Assembly: GCF_963676685.1 (NCBI RefSeq)
Contig: NC_092352.1
Location: forward strand, 26,741,117-26,805,116
Origin: Mytilus edulis
Taxonomy: Eukaryota > Mollusca > Bivalvia > Mytilida > Mytilidae
Direction: 5' to 3'
DNA length: 64,000 bases
The notes under the pieces are model-generated. The model searched no databases, was not told where the DNA came from, and saw only the letters and a list, made by a program, of their open reading frames with translations. Shown here in pieces: positions 25,101 through 35,378 of the stretch (its first letter is position 1; every line of letters starts with the position of its first letter). The translations under genes and the position numbers were made by a program.

Positions 25101-28100
25101 AATAAGCGAACAGATTGAATAACAAGAGGGTCGGGTGGCTATGCGTCACCACCCTCTCGTGTTGATTGGGCGTGTCCTGCTCACCCGGATAAAAGTTCTT
25201 TCTATTTGGTCTGAGCAATTTTCTATTTGACAAATGAGACCAAATACAGACGTTCAGATACTTTAATATTCTAAATAAAATTTATACATGTATGATGAAG
25301 CCAAACCATAATTTAGGTAATAAAATTAACAGTCAAATAGTGAGGAGCTATTTCAATTCCTCTTCGTCTAATTCAGACCCAATACCAAACGTGTCTTTCA
25401 CAGGTACATCTTAGTAGGTATAATTCCTCCATAAGGATGTCAAAGTCTTATACAAAATATCTAGTAAGTTGAAGAAACGTCTATACAATTTTCACAATAT
25501 AATTTTATTTAAATATTCAATTCCGATTATTCCGCACTTGCACAGTGATATATTTCATTTTGCGTCATCCAATATTCTTGACAAGAGACATAGTCTAATT
25601 TCAGCATCTCCGTTACAAACTAACTTACAAAAAAATATTTGAATATTTGTTTCAGATTAGGTGTGTTTGAATAATTTTAAAATAATCGTGGACTTCTATA
25701 ATTATAGGAACAAAGAAAGTGCATTTCATTATGTAAATATCTGTTCTCTCTGGGACTCCGACTGATAATAATTATATACTACATAACTGAGAAAAAAATG
25801 GCACACCGGTCCTGGTCCCCTTATCCCTTTCCCCTCAAACGTTTAGCAAACATTATGACGCCTGCTTAAAAATCTTGAAATTCTATTTTTTCGTGAATAT
25901 TTGGTTTTCCCTAGTGGTAATAAATTAATCAACACACATACAGGGACTGAGATCTCAACAGTGTATGTAATATATGTGACTGGACGTATTCCGATGATTT
26001 TTCAATCTTATAATAAACCAATGATTTCATATTTCTTTTTGACGGAGCACGTGAATTACGACATCTCTGATTTTTTATACATTTGAATGGAGGAGTTTGC
26101 TATCGTTTACATATATATATTTATCTTTCAGGCTATCTCGTTATAGACTATGGAGAAAAGATCAAAGCAGAATTTAAGTTTTCACAAGAACAAATTCAAC
26201 GTCAGGTAACTCAATAAAGATCTGGACAGTACTTCTTAGCATGTGTACACCACGAGATGACCAGTAAAATGTTTTGAAATCTTAATTCTTAAATCTTAAA
26301 TCTGTATTAAAGATAAAAAAAAAAATGCACCAGCGGTTTTCTCATAGCTTATTATGACAAAAAATGAACCAAACTGGCTGCTAAAAGTGAATTTATTATT
26401 TCACTATTTCACTTTCATTGATTATAAAAAAAATAATCTTATTTTGAATTATTTTAAAACTCGTAGCTTATCAAGGCAATCAAGCTAACAAAAATGCAGA
26501 CACGCCAGCACAAACGGTCCAGCATTCAGTCAGAGCAAGTTACAAGTGCAAAGCATTGTCAAGTACCTTGATTTCTCCTATCATGTCTTTCCGTCTTGTT
26601 AAAACAATTCCCTGATATTTACACCTGAATCAATAACTTTTGAAAACCAATTAATTGCAGAAAGTTTAAAGACTGTGAAAATAGTAAATTATGGAATGAG
26701 TGATTTGTTTTTATTTTCAGGTCGAACATTTGCAAAGGGAGATCTCTTTGTTATGGGAGATAATTCGCGACCTCATGATTTTGTTTGGACCAATGGTTGT
26801 AGGTTGGATGGGATATTTCCTATCTAGAATGCTGTTTTCACGGATGTGGGAGGTAAATAATAATTAAAATAAGATTTGTAACGTTGCGATGGTGATAGTG
26901 TTAGCCTTCCTGGGCTTTCAGGCCAGGCGAGCTATTGTCACATCCTGACGTCCGTCGTCCTTATCATTACACTTTCACATTTTCATCTACTTCTCTGTAA
27001 CCAAACTTTCAAAATTAAGATGCACGGAAGGTACTTTAAAATGGAGGTAAAGTTCGATATTGCAGATTTTTGACTTTTGTCGTTCAGTAATTACAAATTA
27101 CTCTTGTCAGATAGACTGAAAAATTACACTTCGTATCCGAGGTTTCATCCCTCTCACTCTGTTACGGTCTCATCTTCGGGGAATTGGACACAGGCACTCG
27201 TCTCAGAATTTTTTTTCTTGTATACCTTTATATAACACTGAGTTATATAAAGGTATACAGGAATAATTTTTTTTCTGAGACATGTGCCTGTGGAATTTGA
27301 CTATAGAAACTATTTTTGCTAATTTGGTTTTGCCCATGTCACTAATCAACCTATTCGCACCGAGAAAATACATTAGGAGTGTCAACCCCCCCCCCCCCCC
27401 CCCCCCCTAACTGTTTGTTGCTACCTAAATCGTGCCCCTTTACTGCAGTCTTACCATGAATCATTATTTTGATAAGGAAACAAGTGTCGTTAACAAACCT
27501 ATTCACAAAAGGATAGAAGACTATACCAAGGGTGATTTAAAAAAAAAAACGCAAAAAACATAAGTCGAAAAAAAAAACAGACAACACCGTGGCCGAAAGA
27601 AATTGACAAAACAGCTTAACGCTATACTGAACAACTAAGCAAGCAACACGAATCATTCAAAATTGAGGGTTTACTCAGATGCAAAAGATGCAAGTTGTTC
27701 CTGCACCACATGTATAAAGCCGTTGTGTTGCTCATCAGTCATGCAAAGTTAATATTCAAGATAAGTAGTATTCATTGATGCCACGATCGTAGAGAAAAGG
27801 AGGGCAATGTGGCTACATACATGGAACATTTTCGTGGTCATATGTGACACATATATCCCGTAACGGTCACTTAAATCATTATGGTGTGAGGGGATAACTT
27901 CAGCAAAGGGAGACTAGTCATGGTATATAAATAGACGGGAAATTTCCAAACAAGCTAAGAAGATAATAAATCTATGTTTCATCAATATGTATGGTTTACT
28001 TTTGTTTCAAGTCACATGTTAACATTAATATCACAGAACTAAATGAAACCCTTTACGTTTGACTTTTAGGACTCTTTTTAATGCAAATGATAGCGCAGTT

Positions 28101-28515
28101 AATACCGATTTACTTAGGTTAGAACATTCAAGAAAATAAAGGGATTGGAAACGCACACATAATCATAAGTCAATTCAACTTTGCATTTCAGGGGCTATTT
28201 GTTGCCTTCAACAGCTTTTTGATGTCAGCCTGCCTTATTTTGTTCATGACACCACTGAATGAATCACTTGTCAGACTAATGGCTGCTTTCGATGAATTCA
28301 AGGATTTACAAGCTTCACAGGACCACTTTGAGGATCCATATGTCGAGGAGGCGGGTCATGGTGACGGTGATTTTATAGATACTGCAGATAACTATAGTAA
28401 TGACCCTACTGAAGAGCAGACAACTGTTGATAATTTAGGGGCTATCCAAGAGGAAAACGACGGAGAAGTATCGAATGACGGAGAAGAAAATACTAATAAT
28501 AATGATTTAGAATAG
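22051..28515 (+). CDS. Two-pass membrane protein gene, 197 residues, four coding exons
   Basis: Coding exons are 22051-22114, 26132-26205, 26721-26852 and 28192-28515; intron phases 1, 0, 0; stop TAG at 28513. An in-frame TAA lies 12 bases before the ATG. The protein has a short polar N-terminus (MADEVDLGLKN), a coiled-coil-like segment (FKFSQEQIQRQVEHLQREIS), a membrane segment LMILFGPMVVGWMGYFL (about 64-80), a second at LFVAFNSFLMSACLILFM (about 92-109), and a very acidic 85-residue tail ending NNNDLE. No signal peptide is obvious. I do not recognise the family; the tail suggests a cytoplasmic or nuclear-facing acidic arm. A poly(A) signal AATAAA lies at 28557. Its 4-kb first intron carries a family A-like repeat and an antisense LINE. 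Confidence 0.75.
22150..22690 (+). repeat. Repeat family A variant
   Basis: Shows GGCACATACAGAATGTGG, GACAGTGGTGTAATAGTACA, AAACTCATCAGATCGATAC, GCAGGGTATTTATACATCCC and CAGATCTGAGAGTTCC in family order but diverged. Lies in intron 1 of the membrane protein gene. Confidence 0.5.
22872..22903. repeat. (AT)n microsatellite
   Basis: Run of alternating A and T inside the LINE 3' region. Confidence 0.6.
23956..25059 (-). pseudogene. LINE reverse transcriptase, broken
   Basis: The longest intact piece of the LINE: 367 codons covering fingers and palm. The YADD box and the preceding FIDFKKAYD aspartate are intact. It lacks the endonuclease that would precede it and ends at the in-frame stop, so it cannot act alone. 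Confidence 0.7.
26132..26205 (+). CDS. Membrane protein gene, coding exon 2
   Basis: Acceptor TATCTTTCAG, donor GTAACT. It encodes GYLVIDYGEKIKAEFKFSQE and QIQRQ in the frame set by exon 1. Confidence 0.75.
26341..26430 (+). repeat. Repeat family D, copy 1
   Basis: GACAAAAAATGAACCAAACT, GGCTGCTAAAAGTGAATTT and TTTCACTATTTCACTTTCAT match 34745-34835 block by block. Inside the intron between exons 2 and 3 of the membrane protein gene. Confidence 0.5.
26721..26852 (+). CDS. Membrane protein gene, coding exon 3 (first membrane segment)
   Basis: Acceptor TTTATTTTCAG, donor GTAAAT. Exactly 44 codons in phase 0, from VEHLQREISLLWEII to RMLFSRMWE, including the first hydrophobic span. Confidence 0.75.
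27190..27292. repeat. Large hairpin (foldback) repeat
   Basis: CACAGGCACTCGTCTCAGAA and TTGTATACCTTTATATAAC on the left are mirrored by GTTATATAAAGGTATACAGG and CTGAGACATGTGCCTGTG on the right, with arms of about 48 bp. Intronic in the membrane protein gene. Confidence 0.65.
27385..27409. repeat. Poly-C run
   Basis: More than 20 consecutive C after GTGTCAA. Length may be unreliable in assembly. Confidence 0.6.
28192..28515 (+). CDS. Membrane protein gene, coding exon 4 (second membrane segment, acidic tail)
   Basis: Acceptor TTTGCATTTCAG. It encodes 107 residues, GLFVAFNSFLMSACLILF first, then a tail with about one acidic residue in three. The stop is followed by the poly(A) signal 42 bases later. 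Confidence 0.75.
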   Translation, partial: GLFVAFNSFLMSACLILFMTPLNESLVRLMAAFDEFKDLQASQDHFEDPYVEEAGHGDGDFIDTADNYSNDPTEEQTTVDNLGAIQEENDGEVSNDGEENTNNNDLE

Positions 28516-28556
28516 ATATTGATTACCTGTTTGTTGTTTGTTAAGTTTTGCATAGT

Positions 28557-28562
28557 AATAAA
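28557..28562 (+). terminator. Poly(A) signal AATAAA of the membrane protein gene
   Basis: AATAAA within GTAATAAAATAAC, 42 bases after the stop codon. Confidence 0.55.
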
Positions 28563-28817
28563 ATAACAATTCAAATAATGATGTCTTTGTGTATTTATTA
28601 AGACTGACATTCTCAATCAAGGAGCTGAGAGCTCTGAGGAAAATGACGCCATTGTCTCTAATATTGGTATATTTTTTATGCAAGTCTTGATTTTCACATA
28701 ATTTACCTACACGGCTACTGAATCTTAGGAGACTTTTCAGTTCGTCGTAGGTAGTCTGACTGACTATATAATAGATGTGCATTGTTTTCAATGTCTATGG
28801 CTTTTTTTATTTGTTTG

Positions 28818-28854
<37 letters not shown>

Positions 28855-28880
28855 TTACTAAAAAATCCAACATTTCCGGT

Positions 28881-28945
28881 ATGAATAGTTTTAATTCACT
28901 AGTACTTTCATGTTTAAATAACAATCTTCAGGTGAAACTATACAT
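28881..28945 (-). ncRNA. Candidate hammerhead ribozyme in Penelope-like 3' region (left copy)
   Basis: Same 65 bases as the right-copy motif, inverted. Because the two copies are head to head, the two ribozyme motifs sit at the outer ends of the pair on opposite strands. Confidence 0.45.
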
Positions 28946-29059
28946 GAATAACGTAACTATGTAACGGTAGGTATGTAACGTCATAGTTGTCGTTGAGTAT
29001 ATAAAGGGAGATAAATCGTATTACACTTAGTCTATATATAGAAGTATGGAGCGTCATTA

Positions 29060-30576
29060 TTACACAATAGAAAATGCATAGTTTGCATTCAATCGTGATT
29101 TAAATTTTGAAATAAAATGTTTTTCCTTTACTTCTCGTGTAATGTCACAACCCATATTCATTTTATAAAATGGGAATATTTTAAAAAATCCCCCTCCACA
29201 TTCGTCTAAATGTTTGCTTAGGGGGATTTTTCTGTATTGTGGCTGCCTTATATGTTGTCTATGAATGCGCACTCTTTCTGTTACACTGTTCCCTGTTTGG
29301 CCGATATAAATTTCCTGGCAACCATTACATTTAATGCAATAAATTAAGTTCTCGGATTTACAGGTAATGTCTTCGTTGGTAAAAAGTGATAGACCATTAG
29401 GTATGTCCATTCCCTTGCCGACATGGATATACGGACATGCTCCACAACGACTGTCTCGACATTTTGACACACTGAATGTTCTTTGTTGGTCGAATCGTGC
29501 TCGGGTCAATAGTCGTTTAAGGTTTTGTGGTTGCCGTTTACTTTGTAGAAGTGTTTCTGTATTAATTAAACGGCGCATCTTTTCATCCTGATCAAGAATA
29601 GGTAAATGTGCCTTTGCAACGGGAATTATTTTAAAGTTCCGGGGATTATGTGTAATAACGAACGGTATTTTATCGTTGTTATTACTCTGCTCCTCGCAGG
29701 TGGAGCGTAGTTGGTTGGTTGGGATCTGTTTTGCCATTTGAATTCCCCTTTCTATTAAAGTCTCTGGATAGTTTTGCTTGATCAAAAATGATTGTAGTTC
29801 CTCTAGACGGTCTTCTCTCAAATGTTCATCCTCGACTACTGTACATATTTTTCTTGCTAAACAATAGGGGATATTCCTTTTGGTATGAGATGGGTGGCAC
29901 GAATTAAAATCTAAATACTGATGAGTATCAGTACCTTTGTAAAAAATATCGGTTTTAATTTCAGTGCCATCTTTAATAACAAGAATGTCTAGAAACGGTA
30001 ATTGGTTAAAATTTTCATCCTTCGTAAATTTTATGGAGGTATGAAGGTTATTTAGTATGTCCGAAAATAGTTGGAGTTCTTCGTCGGATTTGTTCCAGAT
30101 AATGAAGCAATCATCAAGGTATCTTTTCCATGATAATTCGAATTCTCTTGCAAATTCAACTCCAAAATTATTTTCAACTTCTTGATACAGTCTTTGTTCA
30201 AGGAAGCCCATGACTAATGTTGCATAGGTTGGTGCAAATTTTGTTCCCATTGCTGTTCCCCGATGTTGCAAATAGTTCTTGCCATTGAAATAGAAAGAAT
30301 TGTTTTCAAGAATTAGTTTAGTAGAATCGAGTATAAAGTCAACAGTGAATCGATTTGGTATTGCATCTCGATGTTTTGCAACCCAATATTGTATTGCCTC
30401 TATTCCTAAATCGTGTGGAATGTTCGTATATAGGCTTGTGACATCGAAGCTTACTAAACGAGCGTGAACCGGTGCTATTTTTGGCAGGTGTGAGAGAAAA
30501 TCTATATCGTCTCTTATATAGCTCGGTACATATTTACACAATGGTTTCAAAATTATGTCTAAAAAGTTGCTTAGTC
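29060..30576 (-). CDS. Penelope-like polymerase/GIY-YIG endonuclease, N-terminally truncated
   Basis: About 500 codons open without a break to TAA at 29060. Seen in order: SFDVTSLYTNIP and GTAMGTKFAPTYATLVMGFL (palm), RYLDDCFIIW (catalytic YLDD), LPFLDILVI, the Cys-rich CRDSRCGACPYIH knuckle, then the GIY-YIG endonuclease LIYCIKCNGCQEIYIGQTGN with ERVRIHRQH. The N-terminal polymerase segment is missing because the copy is truncated, so no native start codon exists. Confidence 0.8.
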
Positions 30577-32553
30577 AACTACCCACTTACACCAATTAAA
30601 GTCAACCACAACTTAACTAAAGGCGAAAAGTCAGCACTCCAAAATCTAAGAAACGATAAAAGCATAGTAATTAAGCAGGCCGATAAAGGTGGGGCAATAG
30701 TAATAATGGATTCAGACTACTATAGAATTAAAGTTGAAGAACAACTCAATGATTCGACATTTTACTCAGAAATTCCTGATAATATAGATCATCTAGTCAA
30801 GAGAAGAATGAATACCGTACTGAACAAATACACAACGGCCACTACGGAAAAAGAGTATGATTACTTGAAAAATTTCGAAAGGAAAACGAGTAACTTTTAT
30901 GGCCTTCCAAAAATCCATAAATCAAAGGAGATCCAATCGGCTATTAATTCTCAGCAAAACGAATACATAAAAGTGCAAAAACCGACGGATCTTAAACTTA
31001 GACCCATCATTGCAGGTCCAGCAAGTCCCACTCACAGACTAAGCAACTTTTTAGACATAATTTTGAAACCATTGTGTAAATATGTACCGAGCTATATAAG
31101 AGACGATATAGATTTTCTCTCACACCTGCCAAAAATAGCACCGGTTCACGCTCGTTTAGTAAGCTTCGATGTCACAAGCCTATATACGAACATTCCACAC
31201 GATTTAGGAATAGAGGCAATACAATATTGGGTTGCAAAACATCGAGATGCAATACCAAATCGATTCACTGTTGACTTTATACTCGATTCTACTAAACTAA
31301 TTCTTGAAAACAATTCTTTCTATTTCAATGGCAAGAACTATTTGCAACATCGGGGGACAGCAATGGGAACAAAATTTGCACCAACCTATGCAACATTAGT
31401 CATGGGCTTCCTTGAACAAAGACTGTATCAAGAAGTTGAAAATAATTTTGGAGTTGAATTTGCAAGAGAATTCGAATTATCATGGAAAAGATACCTTGAT
31501 GATTGCTTCATTATCTGGAACAAATCCGACGAAGAACTCCAACTATTTTCGGACATACTAAATAACCTTCATACCTCCATAAAATTTACGAAGGATGAAA
31601 ATTTTAACCAATTACCGTTTCTAGACATTCTTGTTATTAAAGATGGCACTGAAATTAAAACCGATATTTTTTACAAAGGTACTGATACTCATCAGTATTT
31701 AGATTTTAATTCGTGCCACCCATCTCATACCAAAAGGAATATCCCCTATTGTTTAGCAAGAAAAATATGTACAGTAGTCGAGGATGAACATTTGAGAGAA
31801 GACCGTCTAGAGGAACTACAATCATTTTTGATCAAGCAAAACTATCCAGAGACTTTAATAGAAAGGGGAATTCAAATGGCAAAACAGATCCCAACCAACC
31901 AACTACGCTCCACCTGCGAGGAGCAGAGTAATAACAACGATAAAATACCGTTCGTTATTACACATAATCCCCGGAACTTTAAAATAATTCCCGTTGCAAA
32001 GGCACATTTACCTATTCTTGATCAGGATGAAAAGATGCGCCGTTTAATTAATACAGAAACACTTCTACAAAGTAAACGGCAACCACAAAACCTTAAACGA
32101 CTATTGACCCGAGCACGATTCGACCAACAAAGAACATTCAGTGTGTCAAAATGTCGAGACAGTCGTTGTGGAGCATGTCCGTATATCCATGTCGGCAAGG
32201 GAATGGACATACCTAATGGTCTATCACTTTTTACCAACGAAGACATTACCTGTAAATCCGAGAACTTAATTTATTGCATTAAATGTAATGGTTGCCAGGA
32301 AATTTATATCGGCCAAACAGGGAACAGTGTAACAGAAAGAGTGCGCATTCATAGACAACATATAAGGCAGCCACAATACAGAAAAATCCCCCTAAGCAAA
32401 CATTTAGACGAATGTGGAGGGGGATTTTTTAAAATATTCCCATTTTATAAAATGAATATGGGTTGTGACATTACACGAGAAGTAAAGGAAAAACATTTTA
32501 TTTCAAAATTTAAATCACGATTGAATGCAAACTATGCATTTTCTATTGTGTAA
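30577..32553 (+). CDS. Penelope-like reverse transcriptase with GIY-YIG endonuclease
   Basis: 659 codons open to TAA at 32551. It begins within the family's N-terminal region: NHNLTKGEKSALQNLRNDKS, then IVIKQADKGGAIVIMDSDYY, NFYGLPKIHKSKE, KLRPIIAGPASPTHRLSN, then the palm with YLDD, a Cys knuckle and a C-terminal GIY-YIG nuclease (YIGQTGNSVTERVRIHR). The polymerase copies RNA primed by nicked DNA; the nuclease makes the nick. Perhaps 100-150 N-terminal residues of the usual protein are missing. The open frame extends leftward to 30472 only because it runs antisense through the left copy, so that part is artefact. The unbroken frame argues for recent insertion. Confidence 0.85.
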   Translation, partial: NYPLTPIKVNHNLTKGEKSALQNLRNDKSIVIKQADKGGAIVIMDSDYYRIKVEEQLNDSTFYSEIPDNIDHLVKRRMNTVLNKYTTATTEKEYDYLKNFERKTSNFYGLPKIHKSKEIQSAINSQQNEYIKVQKPTDLKLRPIIAGPASPTHRLSNFLDIILKPLCKYVPSYIRDDIDFLSHLPKIAPVHARLVSFDVTSLYTNIPHDLGIEAIQYWVAKHRDAIPNRFTVDFILDSTKLILENNSFYFNGKNYLQHRGTAMGTKFAPTYATLVMGFLEQRLYQEVENNFGVEFAREFELSWKRYLDDCFIIWNKSDEELQLFSDILNNLHTSIKFTKDENFNQLPFLDILVIKDGTEIKTDIFYKGTDTHQYLDFNSCHPSHTKRNIPYCLARKICTVVEDEHLREDRLEELQSFLIKQNYPETLIERGIQMAKQIPTNQLRSTCEEQSNNNDKIPFVITHNPRNFKIIPVAKAHLPILDQDEKMRRLINTETLLQSKRQPQNLKRLLTRARFDQQRTFSVSKCRDSRCGACPYIHVGKGMDIPNGLSLFTNEDITCKSENLIYCIKCNGCQEIYIGQTGNSVTERVRIHRQHIRQPQYRKIPLSKHLDECGGGFFKIFPFYKMNMGCDITREVKEKHFISKFKSRLNANYAFSIV

Positions 32554-32667
32554 TAATGACGCTCCATACTTCTATATATAGACTAAGTGTAATACGATTT
32601 ATCTCCCTTTATATACTCAACGACAACTATGACGTTACATACCTACCGTTACATAGTTACGTTATTC

Positions 32668-32732
32668 ATGTATAGTTTCACCTGAAGATTGTTATTTAAA
32701 CATGAAAGTACTAGTGAATTAAAACTATTCAT
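32668..32732 (+). ncRNA. Candidate hammerhead ribozyme in Penelope-like 3' region (right copy)
   Basis: Stem I: ATG.ATAGTTT.CAC (32668-32681) pairs with GTG (32714), AAACTAT (32722-32728) and CAT (32730). Core CTGAAGA fits CUGANGA. Stem II TGTT/AACA with an AUUUA-type loop, then GAAA, then AGTACT as a short self-complementary stem III, then cleavage after CTA at 32713. A U-U mismatch replaces the usual closing pair of stem II, so activity may be weak. Penelope-like elements are known to carry hammerheads in their terminal repeats, often with very short stem III. Confidence 0.45.
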
Positions 32733-32800
32733 ACCGGAAATGTTGGATTTTTTAGTAATCTATATATATTTCTATACACAAGAACATTTATTATAGTGAT

Positions 32801-32805
<5 letters not shown>

Positions 32806-32838
<33 letters not shown>
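32806..32838. repeat. (TA)n microsatellite
   Basis: Alternating T and A, matching the run at 28820-28851 on the other side of the Penelope-like pair. Confidence 0.65.
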
Positions 32839-32842
<4 letters not shown>

Positions 32843-32874
32843 AGAATAACCATACATTGTCTCGAAATATCAAT

Positions 32875-33120
32875 GTTATTTGTACAAGGCTTAGAAACAG
32901 GTAGAAAGCGAGGCTGTGCCGCGAACCTGTATGTTTTATTGACGTCATAAATAAAACTCTACGGAAACGCATTGTCAACGTCATAAACAAGGTGATATAC
33001 GGTCAGTGACTGTATATCACATATGAATATACAGTCAATGCAATTTGACTGCTCAAATGGGACAGCTGCAGTATATATACATATATATGTGTTTGTGTGT
33101 GAAGTGAAGTGAAGATGACT
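32875..33120. repeat. Dispersed repeat with short hairpin
   Basis: TGATATACGGTCAGTGACTG then TATATCA (32992-33018) forms a hairpin; GCAATTTGACTGCTCAAATG and ACAGCTGCAG follow. I recognise the block as a frequent mussel sequence. Short open frames here are not genes. Confidence 0.4.
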
Positions 33121-33261
33121 ACTAGTTGTTCTGTTGTACAAAAAAGAAGCTCAAAACTACCTGAGCAATCTAAAAAAACATCAAAGAAATATGTGTAATT
33201 GTTTCTTGCAATTTCATTATTCTTTGTCAAGGATACATCAACAGACTATCAATCAAATTTA

Positions 33262-33650
33262 AACGGTAATAACTGTCCTTTCCTGGATTTAGATATTTCG
33301 GTTTTACATGCGAAACTCCACACTACGATTTATGACAAAAGGGACGTTTTTTTCGTTCCCTATTGTTAATTTCCCCTTTAATATGGGTGGTGATAGTATA
33401 GAAAGTTCCTGGTATTACTTGTAAATTATTACGCCAGTGATTTCGTTACCACAAATTACGTAAAACCTTTACTAAATTCTTCCAAAGATCTAAAGATTTG
33501 CTTTTGAAGTTTAGTTGTACCTGTAGAAAACGTTTTTCAAAAGGGATAGCACATCCTCATTTTTACGAAAATGTTGTTTACCGTGCCTGGAAATTTAGAA
33601 ACGATCCTGGTAAACTTATCGATCCTTTAAATAAACTGATTCTAAATTAA
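33262..33650 (+). mobile_element. Decayed reverse-transcriptase fragment
   Basis: Plus-strand frames with several stops read FLDLDISVLHAKLHTTIYDK and RDVFF, the end-of-palm segment of a mollusc retroelement polymerase, followed by remnants of the thumb. Related to 21244-21430 and different from the intact Penelope-like copies next to it. Confidence 0.45.
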
Positions 33651-33929
33651 TTCAAAACTGTAATTAGATCATTGAATATTGTTTTTATTGGTATTAATAT
33701 TGATTTTGTTATCAGTAAATGAAAGCTAATTAAATATTATTGCTATATACATTTACACATTTATGGATCTACAATCTGTCGATATTTGTATTTTGGCATT
33801 TCACAGGGTCATGTTTTTTTCTGACTGTTTCTGACGTCTTTACACTAAATCCATTGGATGTGGATGTGCACATGGTGTACAGATTGATAATTTATACTTA
33901 GATGCATGATTTTTTATTAATTGTTAGTG

Positions 33930-34275
33930 GCTTTGAACTATAGCTGTCATTAACTTCGAGTACTCTCAGATCAGTACTTGGTGTCTTTTTGTTGTTTGAA
34001 TATACAAGTACCCGGCCACGTCCACTCTGTGTTCTTGTTAGATGTAGTTCTATTGTATCCATCTGATGAGTTGATCCTTTTTCAACTGATTTTTATAGTC
34101 CGTTCTTATGTTGTACTGATACACCAGTCCATTGTCCCAGGTTAGGGGGAGGGTTGGGATCCCGCTTACATATTTAACCCAGCCACATTATGATTGTAAG
34201 TGCCTGTCCCAAGTCAGGAGCCTGTAATTCAGTGGTTCCATTTTGTTGATGTGTTACATATTTTTTTTCATTCAT
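33930..34275 (-). repeat. Repeat family A, reversed copy
   Basis: ACAAGTACCCGGCCACGTCC, CATCTGATGAGTTGATCC, GTTAGGGGGAGGGTTGGGAT and CCAAGTCAGGAGCCTGTAAT are reverse complements of family A blocks. The 5' part is missing. Confidence 0.65.
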
Positions 34276-34339
34276 TTTTTTTTTAACAATATCACAGTAT
34301 TGCGCAATAGCAAGAAATCTTCAATTGAAAATTAATACA

Positions 34340-34530
34340 AATATTTCAACCCATTTCGAAGATCTTTCACCACGTTTATTTTGTGCCAGAAACCTATATT
34401 ATGTCAAAAATTTGACCACACTTCAAATTCACAGTATCAAGCTTGAATATTGTATCCAAACCTGTACCAACTGTTCAGGGTTCGACCTCTGCGGTCGTAT
34501 CAGGCTGCGCTCGGCGAAGCATTTTATTAT
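34340..34530 (-). repeat. Repeat family B, reversed 5' part
   Basis: CCAACTGTTCAGGGTTCGAC, CTCTGCGGTCGTATCAGGCT and GCGCTCGGCGAAGCAT are the reverse complement of the family B start. Confidence 0.6.
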
Positions 34531-34744
34531 CTGTATAAGAATAAGTTTTTGTAGATCGAATCAGTCAATCAAATAGTTTACCCTTGTTACACTTTTAATG
34601 TTGACATTCTTTTCCTTTTACTAGCTGATCACGCCTAGTGCATGCAAATTCCATCTCTAACTAAGAGGTTAAATTGAAGTTCACATGCTTGAGGTTTTAA
34701 TGAGGTCCAATTATACACTTGCAAGTGAATAATTCATAAGCAAT

Positions 34745-34835
34745 GTTTCTTTGCTTATTTTGACAAAACTGAACTAAACTGGTTGCTAAAGGGAATTTTT
34801 ACTTCACTATCTCACTTTCATTAATGATAGGACAA
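34745..34835 (+). repeat. Repeat family D, copy 2
   Basis: GACAAAACTGAACTAAACTG, GTTGCTAAAGGGAATTT and CACTATCTCACTTTCATTAA match the copy at 26341. Confidence 0.5.
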
Positions 34836-35340
34836 AAACATACATATTTTTTTTTTCTATTTATGGTAGCTTTAAATTTTAAAAAGATTTTTAAATCTAT
34901 CAAATAAGATCATTCGAATTTTGGCATGTCATTGGTGTGACAGTTATAAGGATATGTATGGATATATGTTTTGAACTATAAATAAATGGTAAAAAAATGG
35001 AATCTTTTGCGTTGTGTTTTGTGTATCTGCTTTAGGACTAAAAACTTCCGATTTTATGCAAAACTTTATTAAAAATATATAATGCCTTTACGAACAACAT
35101 GTTCTTTAAATTAGATAGCGAAATACGTCTTTTAAATATTATTCCGCGTCCAATATACAAAAGGACTTCAATTTGATTGTTTCTGTGGAAACTTTGTACA
35201 CAGTACAATAACTTTATTAGCACAATTTACGAAGAAAATGTTTCTCACACGTATACTATATTTTGTTTAACCGTTAAACGTATAATTAAGGGATGATGGA
35301 TGTCCCATACGTGTTTGAGGATGATATCAACTAGAAAGTT

Positions 35341-35346
35341 TTTATT
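35341..35346 (-). terminator. Poly(A) signal AATAAA of the SLC26 gene
   Basis: AATAAA on the minus strand, 33 bases past the stop codon. Confidence 0.5.
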
Positions 35347-35378
35347 AAATCTTTCTATGAATGGAAATGTAAACTTTT

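Larger units (their letters stand above)
28843..30576 (-). mobile_element. Penelope-like retroelement, 5'-truncated left copy
   Basis: The minus-strand arm holds the 3' two thirds of a Penelope-like element: polymerase from about LKPLCKYVPSYIRDDIDF onward, GIY-YIG domain, and 3' region. It is an inverted copy of 31037-32770, both arms spanning about 1733 bp; the encoded 496 residues are the same as those of the right copy. It ends abruptly at 30576, where the right copy begins. A (TA)n run (28820-28851) flanks it, a plausible insertion target. Confidence 0.85.
30577..32770 (+). mobile_element. Penelope-like retroelement, longer right copy
   Basis: Plus-strand copy joined head to head with the left copy at 30576/30577. 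30577-31036 is unique to it (N-terminal polymerase region); 31037-32770 is the shared arm. The 3' end lies in ATCTATATATAT, with another (TA)n run at 32806-32838. Paired or truncated repeats of this sort are usual for Penelope-like elements, which carry long repeats in direct or inverted order. Confidence 0.85.

Noticed and set aside
30472..30576. N-terminal extension of the right Penelope-like frame
   Set aside because: This stretch is the antisense of the left copy, so the frame is open only by chance up to the junction.
29367..32246. Two identical 74-codon frames (29367-29591 and 32022-32246)
   Set aside because: Both are antisense shadows of the Penelope-like coding region; their identity only reflects the inverted copies.
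34060..34110. Hammerhead (CTGATGAGTT in family A)
   Set aside because: No GAAA and no matching stems follow; the heptamer is part of the family A sequence.
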